Part shown: in pieces, positions 8,454-17,323 of the stretch
Layout of the letters: each line of letters begins with the position of its first letter
How positions within the stretch are numbered: position 1 is the stretch's first letter
Source: Massilia phyllostachyos
GTDB lineage: Bacteria; Pseudomonadota; Gammaproteobacteria; Burkholderiales; Burkholderiaceae_D
Assembly (NCBI RefSeq): GCF_021044825.1
Contig: NZ_JAJNOC010000004.1
Span: forward strand, 248,001 to 312,000
DNA: 64,000 nt
Reading direction: 5' to 3'
Program-made: the position numbers and the translations under genes
The notes under the pieces: generated by a model
What the model was told of the DNA's origin: nothing
Seen by the model: only the letters and a program-made list of their open reading frames with translations
Database searches by the model: none

Positions 8454-9374
8454 ATGAAAAAAGTCATCCAGTTTCCTAGTGACAATAGAAATCCCGTCAA
8501 CAATCCGATGAATCCACCCGATCGCAAAAGCGGCGCCACCTACCAGGTCCTCGACCCGAGCCTGCTGGGGCGTCCCGTGCACCTGTTGCCGAAATTCGCA
8601 CGCCGCTTCGCCGACGCCCTGGGCACGGCGATGGCCGGGCCGGGCGGCCGCCGCTACTGGGGCGGCTGGCGCCTGGCGCAGCTGGCGTTCGAGCGCGCGC
8701 CGGAGGACGAGGGCCTGCGCTGGCTGGGCGTGAGCGGCGCGCTGGGCAGCGCCGCCGTCGCCTTCGAGCGCGGCCTGCTGCTCGGCCTGCTGGAAGGGCG
8801 CTACGGCCGCAAGAAGGCCGGCGCCTCGCTGCGCGACCCGGCGCTGGAACGCGTCACCGCCACCGAGGAACGCCTGGCCGCGACGCTCACCGCCCAGCTG
8901 GTCGAGCAACTGTACGGGCGCGTGCTGGAAGGATTGCTGAGCGCCGGCGTGGAAGACATTCCGTCCGCCGCCGCCCTGGACGCGCCGGCGCCGTCGAGCG
9001 CGCCGGGCAAGGCCGGCTGGGTGATCCGCCTCGGCCTGGAGGCGGCGCCGGGCGACGCCCCGAGCCACGCCTGGATCGCGCTCGACCAGGCCCTGATGGC
9101 GCAGGTGCTGCAGGGCCTGAAGGAAGAACGTAGCAGCGTGCGCACCGCGCGCGCCAGCGAACCGCTCGCCACCGGCCTGTCGGTCAAGCTGGAAGGGCGG
9201 CTGGCCAGCAAGGAGATGCTGCTCGAAGCGCTGTTCGCGCTGAAGGTGGGCGACATCATCCCGGTGTCGGTCGGGCGCGCCGACGTGCTGCTGGACGAAT
9301 CGCGCCTGTTCACCGCCAACGTGGCCGAACACAAGGGCAAGCTCTGTTTAACCTCTTTCGAAGACGCTGAATAA
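8454..9374 (+). CDS. fliM: FliM-like flagellar motor switch protein without the CheY-binding N-terminus
   Basis: The 306-residue product ends in a SpoA/surface-presentation domain (SVKLEGRLASKEMLLEALFA, GDIIPVSVGRADVLLDESRLFTANVAEHKGKLCL), as in FliM, and is followed at once by fliN. It starts MKKVIQFPSDNRNPV and lacks the N-terminal LSQDEIDALL-type motif by which FliM binds phosphorylated CheY. The middle CheC-like domain is weakly recognisable. It heads the rightward operon. Short FliM proteins occur in lateral flagellar systems. GAGGA abuts the ATG, so the exact start is not certain; an in-frame ATG lies at 8508. Confidence 0.75.
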   Translation: MKKVIQFPSDNRNPVNNPMNPPDRKSGATYQVLDPSLLGRPVHLLPKFARRFADALGTAMAGPGGRRYWGGWRLAQLAFERAPEDEGLRWLGVSGALGSAAVAFERGLLLGLLEGRYGRKKAGASLRDPALERVTATEERLAATLTAQLVEQLYGRVLEGLLSAGVEDIPSAAALDAPAPSSAPGKAGWVIRLGLEAAPGDAPSHAWIALDQALMAQVLQGLKEERSSVRTARASEPLATGLSVKLEGRLASKEMLLEALFALKVGDIIPVSVGRADVLLDESRLFTANVAEHKGKLCLTSFEDAE

Positions 9375-9377
9375 TCC

Positions 9378-9731
9378 ATGGACATGAACCTGAACGAGCA
9401 ACTGGGCGACGTGATCATCGACGACCTCGACGGCCTGGACGCGGCCACCGCGGCAGGCGGCAAGAACGCCGCGCGCCAGCTGCCGGCCATGATGCGCCGC
9501 ATCCCGGTGACCCTGACCCTCGAAGTAGGCTCGGCCCGCATCTCGCTGCAGGAACTGATGGCGATCGGGCCGTCCTCGGTGGTGCCGCTCGACGCGCTGG
9601 CCGGCGAGCCGCTGGTCATCAAGGTCAATGGCGCCCCGATCGGGCGCGCCGAAGTCGTCGTCGCCGGCGAACAGTACGGCCTGAAGGTCATCGACCTGGA
9701 CGGCCTGAACCTGGACGCACTGGCCAAATGA
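9378..9731 (+). CDS. fliN: Flagellar motor switch protein FliN
   Basis: FliN is the small C-ring component with a single SpoA domain. The 117-residue product carries it at about residues 40-115 (IPVTLTLEVGSARISLQELM, GEPLVIKVNGAPIGRAEVVV), the typical FliN pattern. It starts 3 bases after fliM and its stop overlaps the fliP ATG. No fliO gene follows, unlike most primary flagellar operons. Confidence 0.92.
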   Translation: MDMNLNEQLGDVIIDDLDGLDAATAAGGKNAARQLPAMMRRIPVTLTLEVGSARISLQELMAIGPSSVVPLDALAGEPLVIKVNGAPIGRAEVVVAGEQYGLKVIDLDGLNLDALAK

Positions 9732-10495
9732 TGCGTTCCAGCCGCGGGGCGCTGTTGAAGCGCGCCGCGTTCCTCGCCTTGCCCATCCTGTTCCTGGCGC
9801 TGCCCGCGGCGGCCCAGGAAGGCGCCAGCGTGCTGCCCGGCGTGATCCCCGGCTCGACCCAGGGCATGACGGTCAAGTCGCAGATCCTGGTCCTGATGAC
9901 CTTGCTCGCGCTGCTGCCCGTGATGGTCATGATGATGACCAGCTTCACCCGCTTCGTGATCGTGCTGTCGCTGCTGCGCCAGGCCCTCGGCCTGCAGCAG
10001 GGCCTGCCGAACCGCATCATTACCGGCATCGCCCTGATCCTCACCATCCTGGTCATGCGCCCGGTCGGCGAGGCGGTGTGGCGCGATGCCTTCCTGCCCT
10101 ACGACCGCGACAAGATCGGCCTGGAGCAGGCCCTGCGCATCGCCGAGGTGCCGGTGTCGCGCTTCATGCTGGCCCAGACCAGCAAGACCGCGCTGGCCCA
10201 GGTCGGCCACCTGGCGGGCGAACCGGCCGGCCTCGCGCCCGAGCAGCGCGGCTTCACGGTGAAGCTGGCCGCCTTCGTGCTGTCCGAACTGAAGACCGCC
10301 TTCCAGATCGGGGCGATGCTGTTCATCCCCTTCCTGATCATCGACCTGGTGGTGGCCTCGGTGCTGATGGCGATGGGGATGATGATGCTGTCGCCCCTGG
10401 TGATCTCGCTGCCCTTCAAGCTGCTGCTGTTCGTGCTGGTGGACGGCTGGACCCTGACCGTCAACACCCTGGTCGGCAGCATCCACGGCTTCTAG
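9728..10495 (+). CDS. fliP: Flagellar type III export gate protein FliP
   Basis: FliP forms, with FliQ and FliR, the core export channel. The 255-residue product has a cleavable N-terminal signal (ending near LPAAAQ), then four hydrophobic helices, with the family's SFTRFVIVLSLLRQALG and FVLSELKTAFQIG segments. Length fits the family. It overlaps fliN by 4 bases and no fliO lies between them. In many species FliO assists FliP assembly, so this FliP may assemble without it or use another copy. Confidence 0.96.
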   Translation: MMRSSRGALLKRAAFLALPILFLALPAAAQEGASVLPGVIPGSTQGMTVKSQILVLMTLLALLPVMVMMMTSFTRFVIVLSLLRQALGLQQGLPNRIITGIALILTILVMRPVGEAVWRDAFLPYDRDKIGLEQALRIAEVPVSRFMLAQTSKTALAQVGHLAGEPAGLAPEQRGFTVKLAAFVLSELKTAFQIGAMLFIPFLIIDLVVASVLMAMGMMMLSPLVISLPFKLLLFVLVDGWTLTVNTLVGSIHGF

Positions 10496-10510
10496 CGAGG
10501 AGAGACGAAC

Positions 10511-10780
10511 ATGAGTCCCGACGTCGCTGTCGACCTGGTGGTCGAAGCCCTGCAGATCGTGATGCTGCTGGTGCTGGTGCTGGTGGTGCCGGGCCTGGTC
10601 ATGGGCCTGGTCGTGGCCCTGTTCCAGGCCGCCACCCAGATCAACGAGCAGACCCTGAGCTTCCTGCCGCGCCTGGTGGTGACCCTGCTGGCGGTGATCG
10701 TCGCCGGCCACTGGATGACGACCACGCTGATGGATTACTGCGTGTCGGTGTTCCAGCGCGCGGCCACGCTCGCGACCTAG
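10511..10780 (+). CDS. fliQ: Flagellar export gate protein FliQ
   Basis: An 89-residue protein with two transmembrane helices and the FliQ pattern (GLVVALFQAATQINEQTLSFLPR then a second helix). A GAGGAGA ribosome site lies just before the ATG. FliQ packs around the FliP-FliR helix of the export channel. It sits 15 bases after fliP and 15 before fliR in the usual P-Q-R order. Confidence 0.95.
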   Translation: MSPDVAVDLVVEALQIVMLLVLVLVVPGLVMGLVVALFQAATQINEQTLSFLPRLVVTLLAVIVAGHWMTTTLMDYCVSVFQRAATLAT

Positions 10781-10795
10781 GGCGGTTTCCTGTCG

Positions 10796-11581
10796 ATGGA
10801 GCTGGTCGGCTTCCTGCTGCCCCTGATGCACGCACTGTGGTGGCCCTTCTGCCGCATCATGGCGCTGCTCTCGACGGCTCCCGCGCTGGGCGAGGGCTCG
10901 GTGCCGGTGCCGGTGCGCGTGCTGCTGTCGGTGGCGCTCAGCTTCGTGCTGCTGCCAATGACGCAGGCGACCGGCGGTGCGATGCCCGACCCGTTTTCGC
11001 TGGCCGGCGTGGTGGCGATGGCGGAGCAGGCGCTGATCGGCGGCGTGCTCGGACTGGCCCTGCAGTTCGCGATGGCCGTGATCACCATGCTGGGCTTTTT
11101 GACGTCGAGCCAGGTGGGCTTTTCGATGGCGCAGATGAACGACCCGGTGAATGGCCAGGTGTCGGACGTGATCTCGGGCCTGCTGTCGCTGCTGGCGATC
11201 CTGGTGTTTTTCGGGATCGACGGCCACCTGGTGCTGATGGGCGTGGTGGGCCAGAGCTTCAGCGCCTGGCCGGTGGGCGCGGGCCATGCGCCGCTGCTGC
11301 TGGAAGCGGTGGCGCTGAACCTGGCCTGGGTGTTCTCGGCGGCGGTGCTGCTGGCGCTGCCGATCGTGTTTTCGACGATGGTGGTGCAGATCGGCTTCGG
11401 CTTCCTGAACCGGGTCGCGCCGAGCCTGAACCTGTTTTCGCTGGGCTTTTCGCTGGTGACGGTGTTCGGCCTGATGATGTTGGTGCAGCTGGTGCGCTTC
11501 ATCCCCGAACACTACGTCGCGATGACCAACCAGATCCTGGAGATGATCCAGCAGCAGATGAGGATGGCGCATGGCCGATAG
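10796..11581 (+). CDS. fliR: Flagellar export gate protein FliR
   Basis: A 261-residue integral membrane protein with about six hydrophobic segments and the FliR pattern (APALGEGSVPVPVRVLLSVALSF near residues 28-50, GFSMAQMNDPVNGQVSDV near 110-130). FliR completes the helical FliP5-Q4-R1 gate in the inner membrane. Its end overlaps the start of flhB by 11 bases. Confidence 0.95.
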   Translation: MELVGFLLPLMHALWWPFCRIMALLSTAPALGEGSVPVPVRVLLSVALSFVLLPMTQATGGAMPDPFSLAGVVAMAEQALIGGVLGLALQFAMAVITMLGFLTSSQVGFSMAQMNDPVNGQVSDVISGLLSLLAILVFFGIDGHLVLMGVVGQSFSAWPVGAGHAPLLLEAVALNLAWVFSAAVLLALPIVFSTMVVQIGFGFLNRVAPSLNLFSLGFSLVTVFGLMMLVQLVRFIPEHYVAMTNQILEMIQQQMRMAHGR

Positions 11582-12710
11582 CGGCAGCGGTGGCGACAAG
11601 ACCGAAAAGCCCACGGCGCAGAAGCTGAAGAAGGCGCGCGCTGAGGGCCAGGTCGTGCGTTCGCGCGACCTCTCGACCGCGGTCGGCATCCTGGTCAGCG
11701 TGAAGCTGTTCGCGCTGCTGCTGCCTGGCTACCTGGAGTCCTTCCGCACCCTGTTTCGCATGGTGTTCGTGCCGCTGGGCGAGGCGGGCGCGATGGAGAA
11801 CGCGATGTCGACGGTGTTCATGGGCGCGCTGGCGCTGCTGGCCAAGATGCTGCTGCCGCTGGCGGCGATTCCGCTGGCGAGCATCGCGGCGGGCGCATTC
11901 CCGGGCGGCCTGGTGGTCTCGAGCAAGGGCATGCAGCCCCAGCTCGGGCGCCTCAGCCCGATCGGCAACCTGGGCAAGCTGTTCGGCCAGCAGCACTGGA
12001 TCGGCTTCGCCACCAGCGCCGCCAAGGCCGTCGTGCTGATCCTGGTGCTGTACCACGTCTCCCGTTCGAGCTACCAGTCCTACATCGCGCTGCAGCACAT
12101 GGCGCTGGGCGATGCGCTGGCCGGCGGCGCATCCTTGATGCTGGACGGCTTGATGGCGATGGTCGCGGTGTTCATCGTGTTCGCCCTCATCGACGTGCCG
12201 GTGCAGTCCTTCCTGTTCACCAAAAACCAGCGCATGAGCAAGCAGGAAGTGAAGGAAGAACACAAGAGCAACGAGGGCAAGCCCGAGGTGAAGCGCCGCA
12301 TCCGCCAGCTGCAGCACCAGCTGGCCCAGCGCAGCGTCCGAAAGAGCGTGCCGACCGCCGACGTGGTGATCGTCAACCCCGAGCACTACGCGGTGGCGCT
12401 GAAGTACGACACCAGCCGCGCCGAGGCGCCGTTCGTGGTGGCCAAGGGTGTCGACGAGATGGCCCTGTACATCAAGCGCGTGGCGCTCGAGCACAAGGTC
12501 GAGACCTTGACCCTGCCGCCGCTGGCGCGCGCGATCTACAACACCAGCCAGGTCCAGCAGCAGATTCCGGCCCAGCTCTACCAGGCCGTGTCGCAGGTGC
12601 TGAACTACGTATTACAACTGAACGCTTTCCGTACCGGCCGGCGCCCCGCGCCCCCACGTTTCCCCAACGAGGTCGTCGTGCCATCGCATCTGAGTGAGGT
12701 CTCCGCATGA
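11571..12710 (+). CDS. flhB: Flagellar export switch protein FlhB with an NPEH cleavage motif
   Basis: FlhB controls substrate specificity of export. The 379-residue product has the N-terminal EKPTAQKLKKARAEGQVVRS, four membrane helices and the cytoplasmic domain. At residues 269-272 the self-cleavage motif, normally NPTH, reads NPEH (codons at 12375-12386). Asn and Pro, which perform the cleavage chemistry, are kept. The C-terminal tail after about residue 355 is basic and Pro-rich. It overlaps fliR upstream and flhA downstream, so the order R-flhB-flhA is tightly coupled. Confidence 0.95.
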   Translation: MADSGSGGDKTEKPTAQKLKKARAEGQVVRSRDLSTAVGILVSVKLFALLLPGYLESFRTLFRMVFVPLGEAGAMENAMSTVFMGALALLAKMLLPLAAIPLASIAAGAFPGGLVVSSKGMQPQLGRLSPIGNLGKLFGQQHWIGFATSAAKAVVLILVLYHVSRSSYQSYIALQHMALGDALAGGASLMLDGLMAMVAVFIVFALIDVPVQSFLFTKNQRMSKQEVKEEHKSNEGKPEVKRRIRQLQHQLAQRSVRKSVPTADVVIVNPEHYAVALKYDTSRAEAPFVVAKGVDEMALYIKRVALEHKVETLTLPPLARAIYNTSQVQQQIPAQLYQAVSQVLNYVLQLNAFRTGRRPAPPRFPNEVVVPSHLSEVSA

Positions 12711-14809
12711 ACGTTTTCGCCAGCTTCAACGCCTTCGTCACGGAGCTGAAGCGCCAGAAGTTCGCCGCCCCGGTGTTCCTGATCGCCCTGCTGGGGATGA
12801 TCATGCTGCCGCTGCCGCCGGTGCTGCTGGACGTGCTGTTCACGTTCAACATCGTGCTGGCGCTGATCGTGATCCTGGTCGCGGTCTCGGCCAAGCGGCC
12901 GCTCGACTTCTCGGTATTCCCGACCGTGATCCTCGGCACCACCCTGATGCGCCTCGCCCTGAACGTGGCCTCGACGCGCGTGGTCCTGCTCAACGGCCAC
13001 ACCGGCCCGCACGCGGCCGGCAACGTCATCGAATCCTTCGCCAACGTCGTCATCGGCGGGAACTTCGTGGTCGGCCTGGTGGTGTTCGTGATCCTGATGA
13101 TCATCAACTTCATCGTGGTCACGAAAGGCGCCGAGCGCATCTCGGAAGTGTCGGCGCGCTTCACCTTGGACGCGCTGCCGGGCAAGCAGATGGCGATCGA
13201 CGCCGACCTGAACGCCGGCCTGATCAACCAGGACAAGGCGACCCAGCGCCGCGCCGAAGTGGCGGCCGAAGCGGACTTCTACGGCGCCATGGACGGCGCC
13301 TCGAAGTTCGTGCGCGGCGACGCCATCGCCTCGATCCTGATCCTCATCATCAACCTGGTGGGCGGCATCGCGATCGGCGCCCTGATGCACGGCCTGCCGC
13401 TGGCCGAATCCTTCAAGGTGTATGCGCTGCTCACCATCGGCGACGGCCTGGTGGCGCAGATCCCGGCGCTGCTGCTGTCGGCGTCGGCTGCGATCCTGGT
13501 GACCCGCATCGGCGAATCCGGGGACCTCGACCAGCAGGTCGGCGGCCAGCTGCTGGCCCAGCCGGGCGTGCTGTTCGCGGCCGGCGGCGTGATGGTCATC
13601 CTCGGCCTGGTGCCGGGCATGCCGACCCTGACCTTCTTCATCTTCGCGGGCGTGCTGTTCTACGTCGGCTGGAAGCTGGGCAAGCGGGTAAAGGCGCCGG
13701 ACAACGCGGGCGTGGCGGCGATCGAGGCGGCCCTGCGCGACGAACGCGCGCCGGAACTCGACTGGCAGGCGCTCCCGGTGGTGCAGCCGGTGACGGTGGC
13801 GGTGGGCTACAAGCTGGTCGGCATGCTCGACAAGGCCCAGGGCGAACCCTTGGCCAAGCGCATCAAGGGCGTGCGCCAGAGCTTGTCCGAGCAGATGGGC
13901 ATGCTGTTGCCAAACATCGGCGTGCGCGACGACCTGGCCCTGCGGCCCTCGCAGTATGCGATCAGCCTGTCGGGCACCGTGGTGGCCGAGGCCGAGGTGA
14001 TGCCCGACCACCTGATGGCGATCCCGTCGCCCAACGTCTACGGCGAACTCGATGGCATCCCCGGCATCGAGCCGGCCTACGGCATGGCGATCACCTGGAT
14101 CACGCCCGACCAGAAGGGCCATGCGCTGGGCCTGGGCTACCAGGTGGTCGAGGTGCCGAGCGCGATCGCGACCCACACGTCGAAGGTGGTGCGCGAATAC
14201 CTGCACGAGCTGTTCCGCCACGAGGACGTGCCGGCGATCCTGGAACGCCTGACGGCGCTGTCGCCCAAGCTGGCGGGCGCGCTGGAAAAGGCGCTCTCCC
14301 ATACTCAGCTGCTGCGGGTGTTCCGCGTGCTGCTGCAGGAAGGCGTGTCGCTGAAGGACATCGTGGTGGTCGCGACGACCCTGCTGGACAGCTCGGAGAC
14401 CACCAAGGACCCGATCCTGCTGGCGGCCGAGGTGCGCTGCGCGCTGCGGCGCCAGATCGTCTCCAGCCTGTACGGCAAGAAGAAGGACATGCCGGCCTTT
14501 AACCTGTCGGCCGAACTCGAGAACATGCTGCTCGGGTCGCTGAACCAGGCGCGCCAGAACAATGGCGGCAAGGTGGCGCTGGACAACTACCCGATCGATC
14601 CGCAGCTGCTGTCGCAGCTGCAGGTGAACATGCCGGTGGCGCGCGAGCAGATGAAGGGGCAGCACACGCCGCCGCTGCTCCTGGTGCTGCCGCAGGTGCG
14701 GCCGCTGCTGGCGCGGTATGCGCGGCTGTTCGCGCCGGGCTTGCATGTGCTGTCGTATAACGAGATTCCCGAGAATCGGGATGTGTCGATCGTGGGCACC
14801 GTTGGCTGA
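12707..14809 (+). CDS. flhA: Flagellar export gate protein FlhA
   Basis: FlhA forms the nonameric cytoplasmic ring that receives export substrates and uses the proton gradient. The 700-residue product has about eight membrane helices in the first half, the FHIPEP-family signature region (TTLMRLALNVASTRVVL near residues 80-100), the cytoplasmic loop with GAMDGASKFVRGDAIA, and the soluble domain in the C-terminal half. Length is typical. The usual flhF, fleN and fliA genes do not follow; the operon ends at a palindromic element. Confidence 0.96.
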   Translation: MNVFASFNAFVTELKRQKFAAPVFLIALLGMIMLPLPPVLLDVLFTFNIVLALIVILVAVSAKRPLDFSVFPTVILGTTLMRLALNVASTRVVLLNGHTGPHAAGNVIESFANVVIGGNFVVGLVVFVILMIINFIVVTKGAERISEVSARFTLDALPGKQMAIDADLNAGLINQDKATQRRAEVAAEADFYGAMDGASKFVRGDAIASILILIINLVGGIAIGALMHGLPLAESFKVYALLTIGDGLVAQIPALLLSASAAILVTRIGESGDLDQQVGGQLLAQPGVLFAAGGVMVILGLVPGMPTLTFFIFAGVLFYVGWKLGKRVKAPDNAGVAAIEAALRDERAPELDWQALPVVQPVTVAVGYKLVGMLDKAQGEPLAKRIKGVRQSLSEQMGMLLPNIGVRDDLALRPSQYAISLSGTVVAEAEVMPDHLMAIPSPNVYGELDGIPGIEPAYGMAITWITPDQKGHALGLGYQVVEVPSAIATHTSKVVREYLHELFRHEDVPAILERLTALSPKLAGALEKALSHTQLLRVFRVLLQEGVSLKDIVVVATTLLDSSETTKDPILLAAEVRCALRRQIVSSLYGKKKDMPAFNLSAELENMLLGSLNQARQNNGGKVALDNYPIDPQLLSQLQVNMPVAREQMKGQHTPPLLLVLPQVRPLLARYARLFAPGLHVLSYNEIPENRDVSIVGTVG

Positions 14810-14839
14810 ACGCGCGGACGGGAAACCCGTCCACCCTAC
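14807..14839. repeat. Dispersed palindromic element (REP-like), copy 1
   Basis: The perfect stem GGACGGG-AAA-CCCGTCC (14816-14832) is flanked by GAACGCGC on one side and ACCCTAC on the other. The same flanks around different stems recur at 57907, 57981 and 62065. It begins on the flhA stop codon, between convergent genes, and may also serve as a transcription stop for flhA, although no T-run follows. Confidence 0.7.
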
Positions 14840-14875
14840 GAAATAATATTTCAGCAGGCGGCCGGATTTGAAATT

Positions 14876-15733
14876 TTATTTCACGGCCGTTTCAAGCGCC
14901 GCGCTCTGGCGCGGCAGGGCCAGCGCCAGTTCCGCCACCGCCCGGAACACCGGCAAGGTCAGCACCTGCACCACATCCCCCGCTGCCAGCCGCGCGTGCG
15001 CGGCCGCCAGCGGCAGCCGGTCGCGGTAGCGCCAGCGCAGCACCCGCAAGCCCGACCGTTCCACCGCTTCTTCCAGCACCGGCTGCAGCGCCCGCAGCCG
15101 CGCCAGCGCGGGCGCGCCCGGCGCGCACAATTCCAGCGCCAGGCCGCCCGGCATCGGCTCGACCTGCAGCACGACCCGCGATCCGTCGTCGAGTTCCAGT
15201 TCCAGCCGCAGCGCCGCGCGCGCCTGGCGGCGCCGGCCACCGGGGCCGTCGGCGGAGTCCTGCACCACGCCCAGGTGCTGGTCGCGCGCGCCGCCCGCGT
15301 GCACGGTGAAGCGCCAGGCGTCGGGCGGCAGTAGGGAGCCGTCCGGCTGGCGCAGCACGCGTCCCTCCTGGCTGGCGGCCAGCACCGCCGGCGGCAGCTG
15401 GCCGGCGTTGCTGCGCAGGGCGCGCTCGGCCAGCTGGTCGCCGTAGCTGCGCACCATCGAACGCCAGGAGGTGGCCAGGGCCTGGGAGTCGGCCGCCGGA
15501 TAGCTCATCTGGCGCGCCAGGAAGACCTGGTCGGGACGCATGGCCGCGCCTTCCGCGCTGGCATCCGGCGTGACGGCGGCGCTCGCCTGGGGCAGCAGCT
15601 GGGACGAGGGAAGCGGCGGCTCGCCCGCCTCGAAGGGCGCCAGCGCCACCGGGGCGCTGGCTGCGACCGCGCCGACGTTATGCGGCGCCGTAGCCGGCGG
15701 GAGGAGGGGAACGATGGACGGGATGCTGGCCAT
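14876..15733 (-). CDS. FliK C-terminal-domain-like protein next to flagellin
   Basis: A 285-residue Ala/Pro/Leu-rich protein of no firmly known family. Its second half (about residues 175-240) reads LRLELELDDGSRVVLQVEPM, then LALELCAPGAPALARLRALQ and LEEAVERSGLRVL, the alternating pattern of the FliK hook-length-control C-terminal domain. A second FliK-like gene beside a flagellin is unusual, since a fliK N-terminus lies at the end of the other operon. It follows the fliC terminator on the same strand. It could instead be an unrelated secreted regulator. Confidence 0.5.
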   Translation of the reverse strand: MASIPSIVPLLPPATAPHNVGAVAASAPVALAPFEAGEPPLPSSQLLPQASAAVTPDASAEGAAMRPDQVFLARQMSYPAADSQALATSWRSMVRSYGDQLAERALRSNAGQLPPAVLAASQEGRVLRQPDGSLLPPDAWRFTVHAGGARDQHLGVVQDSADGPGGRRRQARAALRLELELDDGSRVVLQVEPMPGGLALELCAPGAPALARLRALQPVLEEAVERSGLRVLRWRYRDRLPLAAAHARLAAGDVVQVLTLPVFRAVAELALALPRQSAALETAVK

Positions 15734-15749
15734 GGCGGTCTACCGAAAG

Positions 15750-15785
15750 AAAAAAGGGGCCGCACCGTTGCCGGCCGGCCCCCCG
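15750..15785 (-). terminator. Rho-independent terminator of fliC
   Basis: Read on the minus strand, a GC-rich stem GGGGCCG / CGGCCCC is followed by TTTTTT. It lies between the fliC stop and the start of the FliK-like gene and would end most flagellin transcripts. Confidence 0.75.
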
Positions 15786-15823
15786 ATACTACCTGAGCTG
15801 ATGCCCAGGAGGAAATATCTGGA

Positions 15824-16651
15824 TTACTGCAGCAGCGACATGACCATCGAGGACATGCTGTTGGTCTGCTTCAGCATCGCGGTGCCGGCTTGCAGCAGCA
15901 TCTGGTTCGAGGTCATGTTCGCGCTTTCGCTGGCGAAGTCGACGTCCATGATGCGGCCGGTCGCGGCCTTGGTGTTGGTGCTGACGTTGGCCAGGTTGTT
16001 GTACACGTGCTCGAGGCGGTTGGCCGCGGCGCCCAGGCCCGAACGGACCTTGTTGACGTTGGTCAGGGCGGTGTCCAGGGTGGTGATGGTGCCGTTGGCG
16101 GCGCTGGTGATGTCGGCAGCCTTGACAGCGGTGACCGAGGTGCCGACCGCGGTCATGTCGGTGGTCAGGTTGATGGTCATGGTTTCGCTGGCCGATGCGC
16201 CGATCTGGAAGGTCATCGACGAAGCAACGGTACCGCCGGTCAGCAGCTTGGTGCCGCCGAAGCTGGTGTTGTTCATGACGTTTTCCAGTTCCAGGGCCAG
16301 GGCGTCGTATTCCGACTTCATGGCGGTCTTGTCGTTGGCGGTCGACGATGCGTCCGCGGCCTGGGTCGCCAAGTCCTTCATGCGGACCAGCATGTTCCCG
16401 ACTTCATCCAGCGCGCCTTCGGCGGTCTGCAGCATGGAGGTCGAGTTCTGGGTGTTGCGCATGGCGACGTTCATGCCCGAGGTCTGGGCTTTCAGGCGGC
16501 TGGCGATCTGCAGGCCGGCGGCGTCGTCCATTGCCGAGTTGATGCGGTAGCCGGTCGACAGGCGGGTCATCGAGGTCGACAGCGAATTCTGGGTGCGGTT
16601 GATGGCGTTTTGTGCGGACAGGGCAGCGTTGTTGGTGTGAAGGCTCAGCAT
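15824..16651 (-). CDS. fliC: Flagellin (short, lateral type)
   Basis: The filament subunit. The 275-residue product has the conserved D0/D1 ends: N-terminal ALSAQNAINRTQNSLSTSM and RINSAMDDAAGLQIASRL, and C-terminal ANRLEHVYNNLANVSTN with the ending SSMVMSLLQ. The variable middle (about residues 130-190) is a short Thr/Ala-rich stretch, so the protein is much shorter than most polar flagellins and resembles lateral LafA proteins. GGAG lies 7 bases before the ATG. It is transcribed alone. Confidence 0.95.
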   Translation of the reverse strand: MLSLHTNNAALSAQNAINRTQNSLSTSMTRLSTGYRINSAMDDAAGLQIASRLKAQTSGMNVAMRNTQNSTSMLQTAEGALDEVGNMLVRMKDLATQAADASSTANDKTAMKSEYDALALELENVMNNTSFGGTKLLTGGTVASSMTFQIGASASETMTINLTTDMTAVGTSVTAVKAADITSAANGTITTLDTALTNVNKVRSGLGAAANRLEHVYNNLANVSTNTKAATGRIMDVDFASESANMTSNQMLLQAGTAMLKQTNSMSSMVMSLLQ

Positions 16652-16798
16652 TTTCGGCTCCAGGAAGTGGGGTTGAATCGAGCGTCACTCGCTCTCACAG
16701 GTACAAGGCGACAAGTTTCAGTTAGGCATTAAGTTCCATACGGAAATTATTTTAAATATTTTTTCCGTTGATGAAACAACAAGGCCCTGTCCCCATCT

Positions 16799-17323
16799 TC
16801 ACGCCAGCGCCAGCAGCCCCGCCCCCAGCACCGCGACCAGCGCCGGCGCCACCCGCTCCAGGCGCGCCTGGCCCGCCGCCAGCCAGCCCAGCGCCATCAA
16901 ACCCATGCTCATGCAGATCGCGCCGGCGGCGGCCGCGGCGCCGGCCATTTCCTGGCCATGGGCATGGCCGTGCACCAGGCTGAAGGCGCCGGCCAGCACC
17001 AGGCCCAGGCGCGCCGGCAGCCGCGCCGCGCCGAGCCCCATCAGGCCGGCCGCCAGCACGCTGGCCGCCAGCAGCGGCTCGACGAGGGGCAGGGCAAGCC
17101 GGGTGAAGGCGCCCAGCGCCAGGCAGGCGCCGACGGTCACCAGCGCCTGGCGCGGCACGCCGGCGGCGCGGCTCCACAGGCCGAGTCCCAGCATGGCGAG
17201 CCAGTGGTCCAGGCCCAGCAGGGGATGGAGCAGGCCGGCGCCGAAGCCCGCGGCGCCGTGGCCGGAATGGGCCCAGGCGCCGGCGGCGGACATCGACAGG
17301 ATGAAGGCGATCGGGTATTTCAT
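16799..17323 (-). CDS. ureJ: HupE/UreJ family membrane protein, probable nickel transporter
   Basis: The 174-residue product has an N-terminal signal-like segment, the HupE/UreJ motif [22 protein letters not shown] (residues about 19-40, His-rich) and about six further hydrophobic helices, with [10 protein letters not shown] near residue 117. The family is thought to move nickel or cobalt across the membrane for urease or hydrogenase. It is the last gene of the urease operon and its ATG overlaps the ureG stop. Confidence 0.85.
   Translation of the reverse strand: MKYPIAFILSMSAAGAWAHSGHGAAGFGAGLLHPLLGLDHWLAMLGLGLWSRAAGVPRQALVTVGACLALGAFTRLALPLVEPLLAASVLAAGLMGLGAARLPARLGLVLAGAFSLVHGHAHGQEMAGAAAAAGAICMSMGLMALGWLAAGQARLERVAPALVAVLGAGLLALA

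Noticed and set aside
8801..11689. Long open frame (962 codons) antisense to fliM through fliR
   Set aside because: His/Gln/Arg-rich shadow composition and complete overlap with recognised genes.
16652..16798. Sigma-28 promoter before the flagellin gene
   Set aside because: I searched for TAAA-N15-GCCGATAA and found no convincing match by eye.
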